From: Anabaena sp. WA102
GTDB taxonomy: Bacteria; Cyanobacteriota; Cyanobacteriia; Cyanobacteriales; Nostocaceae
DNA length: 64,000 nt
NCBI RefSeq assembly: GCF_001277295.1
Contig: NZ_CP011456.1
Span: 1,426,001-1,490,000, forward strand
Direction: 5' to 3'
Part shown: in pieces, positions 61,469 to 64,000 of the stretch
Numbering within the stretch: position 1 is the stretch's first letter
How the letters are laid out: each line of letters starts with the position of its first letter
The notes under the pieces: model-generated
What the model was told of the DNA's origin: nothing
The model's database searches: none
Seen by the model: the letters and a program-made list of their open reading frames with translations, nothing else
Translations under genes and position numbers: made by a program

Positions 61469-63124
61469 CTACTTACCAGTTACCAAATATGGAGAATTAA
61501 TGGGTTGAACACGACCAGCATTAACTAGGGCTTGATAGACAAAAGCCGCAATCTCGGCTCTAGTTGCTTGACGCTGAGGTGCAAGCTCTTTAACAGTAGG
61601 ATAGTTAATGACTAATTGCCGTGAAGTTGCGGCTGCTACTGGACTAACTGCATAACTGGGAATTTGACTAGCATCAGTATAGAAGTTAATCACAGTCTGA
61701 GTATTCGCAGTTAAACCCAAACCATTAGCTAAAGCAACTATTGCTTGCACTCTAGGAATTTGTTGTTCTGGTTTAAAGGTTAAATCAGGATAACCAGACA
61801 GGAACGGACTACTAGAAGCTGTTTGAATGGCGCTATAAGCCCAATAATTGCTTTTGACATCGTTAAAAGTAATGCCTTTGCGTGTTGCTGAAGGTTTAAA
61901 AGCCTTATTGATAATGGCAGCAAATTGAGCGCGAGTTACAGGTTCATTGGGTTTAAAACTACCATCTGGAAAACCAGCGATAATATTTTGAGAAGCTAAG
62001 GCTTCAATGTAAGCTTTTGCCCAATAACCTGTTTGCACATCTTTAAAAGCAGTATTTCCAGTATTTCCAGTATTCCCAGTATTGTTATCGGGAGGTGTAG
62101 TCACCTTAGCCGCGACAAAATCCACAGCACCAAAAATCCGCTTCTCGTTGATATCGTTACCAATAGCGACAATTTTGCCAGCTTTAGTGGCATTGTTCAC
62201 GTCATAACGGGCATTATCACGGATGAGGTTACCACCAGGATTTTCACTCGTACCCAAGTCAGGAACTGCACTAATAGTAGCGACAATACCATCTCGTTTA
62301 TTACTGCGAATGGCATTTTTACGGAGTATGGGTTTTGCAGTTTCCGAGATAAAAAGACCGTCTGTATTTTGGGTGATATTGTTACTTTCTAATAAAGGTG
62401 TGGAACTACCACCAATCGCTACACCAAAACCAGTATCTTGAAACAAATTGCCACGAATCACACCTTGAGCCGATTTAGCTACGGAAATTCCATTCCCCTT
62501 ATTTTTCAAAAAGATGTTATTTTCAATTTGGGGATTTCCCGTACCTGTCACAAAAATCCCTTCTCGGATGCTGTTAATAAAGGTACTATTTTTGATTGCA
62601 GGGTTACTGGATTCTACCCATACAGCCGTTCCCCGTGAATTGGGGTTGGTAAAAGTTAAACCTGTAATGATAGTGCCATTATTCGCTAACAGGGTAATAT
62701 CCTGTCTAGCAAAAGTGCGACTGGTATAATAGCCACCACCGATAATGACGATTCCTTCACCTTTGTTGGATTCATTACCTTGAAGCGTGACTCCAGAATT
62801 GAGAACAAGGGGGAATGTTTCACCACTATCTTTACTATAGTTTCCAGGAGCAACCTGAACAACCGTCCCGGCTGTAGCTTTAGAAAGGGCAAAAGTGATA
62901 GTTTTATAGGGGGCTTCTGTAGTTCCATTACCGGAAGTATCTTTTCCAGTGACAGAGTTAACGTAAATGACAGTCCCACTAGCTGGTACTTGGGCTGTTA
63001 AAGTTGGGGACGCACCAGCTTTAAGTTGACTAAGTATGAGAGGAGAACTACCAGCAACTAATAACAAAGCGGTGAGACTGGTCTGTAAAGATAAACGAGA
63101 AATGTGAAAACCCTGATTTTTCAT
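61469..63124 (-). CDS. SLH-domain surface protein with DUF1565 beta-helix
   Basis: This 551-residue exported protein starts with a signal peptide (to about residue 37, LQTSLTALLLVAGSSPLILS). A DUF1565-type right-handed parallel beta-helix follows (about 50-330; IYVNSVTGKDTSGNGTTEAP, with repeated NPQIENNIFLKNKGNGI-like coils). A (GNT)n linker of four units (about 348-360) leads to three S-layer homology repeats (about 362-545; FKDVQTGYWAKAYIEALASQ; FNDVKSNYWAYSAIQ). SLH repeats anchor proteins to the cell wall or outer membrane. The beta-helix may bind or cut polysaccharide. Start ATG 63124. It is a single gene. Confidence 0.9.
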   Translation of the reverse strand: MKNQGFHISRLSLQTSLTALLLVAGSSPLILSQLKAGASPTLTAQVPASGTVIYVNSVTGKDTSGNGTTEAPYKTITFALSKATAGTVVQVAPGNYSKDSGETFPLVLNSGVTLQGNESNKGEGIVIIGGGYYTSRTFARQDITLLANNGTIITGLTFTNPNSRGTAVWVESSNPAIKNSTFINSIREGIFVTGTGNPQIENNIFLKNKGNGISVAKSAQGVIRGNLFQDTGFGVAIGGSSTPLLESNNITQNTDGLFISETAKPILRKNAIRSNKRDGIVATISAVPDLGTSENPGGNLIRDNARYDVNNATKAGKIVAIGNDINEKRIFGAVDFVAAKVTTPPDNNTGNTGNTGNTAFKDVQTGYWAKAYIEALASQNIIAGFPDGSFKPNEPVTRAQFAAIINKAFKPSATRKGITFNDVKSNYWAYSAIQTASSSPFLSGYPDLTFKPEQQIPRVQAIVALANGLGLTANTQTVINFYTDASQIPSYAVSPVAAATSRQLVINYPTVKELAPQRQATRAEIAAFVYQALVNAGRVQPINSPYLVTGK

Positions 63125-63326
63125 TTTTTTACTGAATTATGTGCTTTTAATTATGGTACTTTCACAAGAGTGCAGTGTAACAGATATTCATCTGCAAAAC
63201 TTATATAATGACATTGAAAATTTCTTTTTGTAGAGTTCTCTAGAGAGAATATAGAACGCAATTTACCATGACATACTAGACATATCTAGACATCATGTGG
63301 TATGGTAGGACGAGTAACAAACTTAA

Positions 63327-63494
63327 GGACTTCCAATTAAAAAAATACCCAAAAATTTCTTGTGGTGCGGGACGAAAAGCCCGCTAATCATCAAGGACGG
63401 GCAGGACTTGTGCTGAGCTTGTCGATAGCGTAGCGTGGCGTTAGCCATAGTATGTCCATCCCACAAAATTGGGTAATTTATTTTTTGGTGTTCC
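63327..63494. mobile_element. MITE-like element with GGACTTCCAATT/GGTGTTCC ends
   Basis: The left end GGACTTCCAATTAAAAAAAT with ACCCAAAAATTTCTTGTGG pairs imperfectly with the right end CCCACAAAATTGGGTAATTT with ATTTTTTGGTGTTCC. The interior holds GCGGGACGAAAAGCCCGC and the GCGTGGCGTTAGCCATAG repeat. The minus-strand frame inside it is not a gene. The rest of 63125-63614 shows no gene; it should contain the promoter of the SLH gene. Confidence 0.65.
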
Positions 63495-63614
63495 CTTAGT
63501 CTAAACTCCAATTATTATTGTTGTTCTCTGTTATACATAAAAATTGAGGATAAGATTTCTTATCCCCAAAGTCCTTGCTTAAAGCAATTGGTAAATATTT
63601 GTTTTGTCAAAGGG

Positions 63615-63863
63615 TTAATAAGCTAAAGTTTCTAAAGTCTCTCTTAAATACATTTGTACTTGCTGATCTAGACGTAAACTTTGTAATTGAGCGTTACATT
63701 CTAATTGCCATCTTTGAAAACCAGAACTAGCAGAAATCACGTATTTCAGGTTATGCCAAAATTGAGTATTAGCAGATAATTGATGATTTATACGCTCACC
63801 ATTGACATAGCCTTTGCTATCGGTACTATGCGCGTAGTTGCTAGAAGTTGGAAATTGAGCCAT
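63615..63863 (-). CDS. Small protein of unknown function
   Basis: I do not recognise a named family for this 82-residue protein (MAQFPTSSNYAHSTDSKGYV...). The first 35 residues are polar and probably disordered. The rest is helical, with SGFQRWQLECNAQLQSLRLD and VQMYLRETLETLAY. It has no signal or membrane segment. It looks like a conserved cyanobacterial protein by composition. ATG 63863 is the start. Nothing is visible in the last 137 bases of the window. Confidence 0.55.
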   Translation of the reverse strand: MAQFPTSSNYAHSTDSKGYVNGERINHQLSANTQFWHNLKYVISASSGFQRWQLECNAQLQSLRLDQQVQMYLRETLETLAY

Positions 63864-64000
63864 AATTCCTCATTCCTTGTTGTTCACTTCCAGATTTAGA
63901 CAATTTGGGATTTTAGATTTCAGATTGATAATTTATTTCACATTCCCGGGAAAGACGTAAATCTAGTTACCCAAACCTAAAATTGAAAATTTTTGTTTAA

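Noticed and set aside
63323..63511. A 62-codon minus-strand frame
   Set aside because: It coincides with an element with inverted ends and common spacer repeats, so I treat it as non-coding.

Overview
The window is chromosome of a cyanobacterium, most likely a filamentous heterocyst former of the Nostocales (Anabaena/Nostoc/Dolichospermum type). It carries psbV (cytochrome c-550 of photosystem II), a one-helix high-light-inducible protein, several cyanobacterial DUF families (DUF1995, DUF3288, DUF3493, DUF4336), a DevA-type ABC ATPase beside a devB remnant, and a kdp operon with the small extra gene described in Anabaena. HIP1 octamers (GCGATCGC) are scattered through both coding and intergenic DNA. 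The sequence is AT-rich, and its spacers are unusually full of short tandem repeats, palindromes and MITE-like elements.

Layout. 1-5.1 kb: the end of a DUF4336 gene, a nucleotidyltransferase-like gene, a decayed restriction-modification pair, an isolated unknown gene between inverted repeats, and an aldo/keto reductase. 5.3-9.2 kb: an alpha/beta-hydrolase-like protein, an MFS transporter and acetolactate synthase (ilvB). 9.2-12.0 kb: a hicBA toxin-antitoxin locus whose toxin gene is split by an IS4-family element, itself split by a second copy of the same element. Each insertion has its own 9-bp target duplication. 12.5-19.5 kb: an ilvB fragment, an M20 amidohydrolase, a tnpB remnant, leuB, prepilin peptidase and accD. 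19.7-32.8 kb: transporters, a catalytically degenerate serine recombinase, a ClC transporter, a GT39-type glycosyltransferase, DevA, an acyltransferase and psbV. 33.2-40.5 kb: dnaN, a DUF1995 gene and the kdpAB(F/G)C potassium pump. 40.9-50.5 kb: anmK, a Ser/Thr kinase, a Uma2-family protein, and a divergent response regulator/histidine kinase pair. 50.6-57.7 kb: clpC, an MCE protein with its ABC ATPase, a MAPEG protein and alanine dehydrogenase. 57.9-64 kb: hli, an XTP/dITP pyrophosphatase, broken toxin-antitoxin and Uma2 genes, tRNA-Thr(CGU) and an SLH-domain surface protein.

Functionally this is housekeeping DNA: branched-chain amino acids (ilvB, leuB), fatty acids (accD), replication (dnaN), proteolysis (clpC), photosynthesis (psbV, hli), K+ uptake (kdp) and lipid transport (MCE). 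Islands of gene decay lie between these genes. At least three toxin genes (HicA and two PIN-domain proteins), one methylase/endonuclease pair, one DevB, one Uma2 protein, one tnpB and one ilvB duplicate are broken. I found no CRISPR array and no intact new defence system. The clearest unusual structures are the IS4 element inserted into its own copy, the tandem repeats that start at the stop codons of four genes, and an array of four hairpins joined to an 89-bp tail that recurs 11 kb away.
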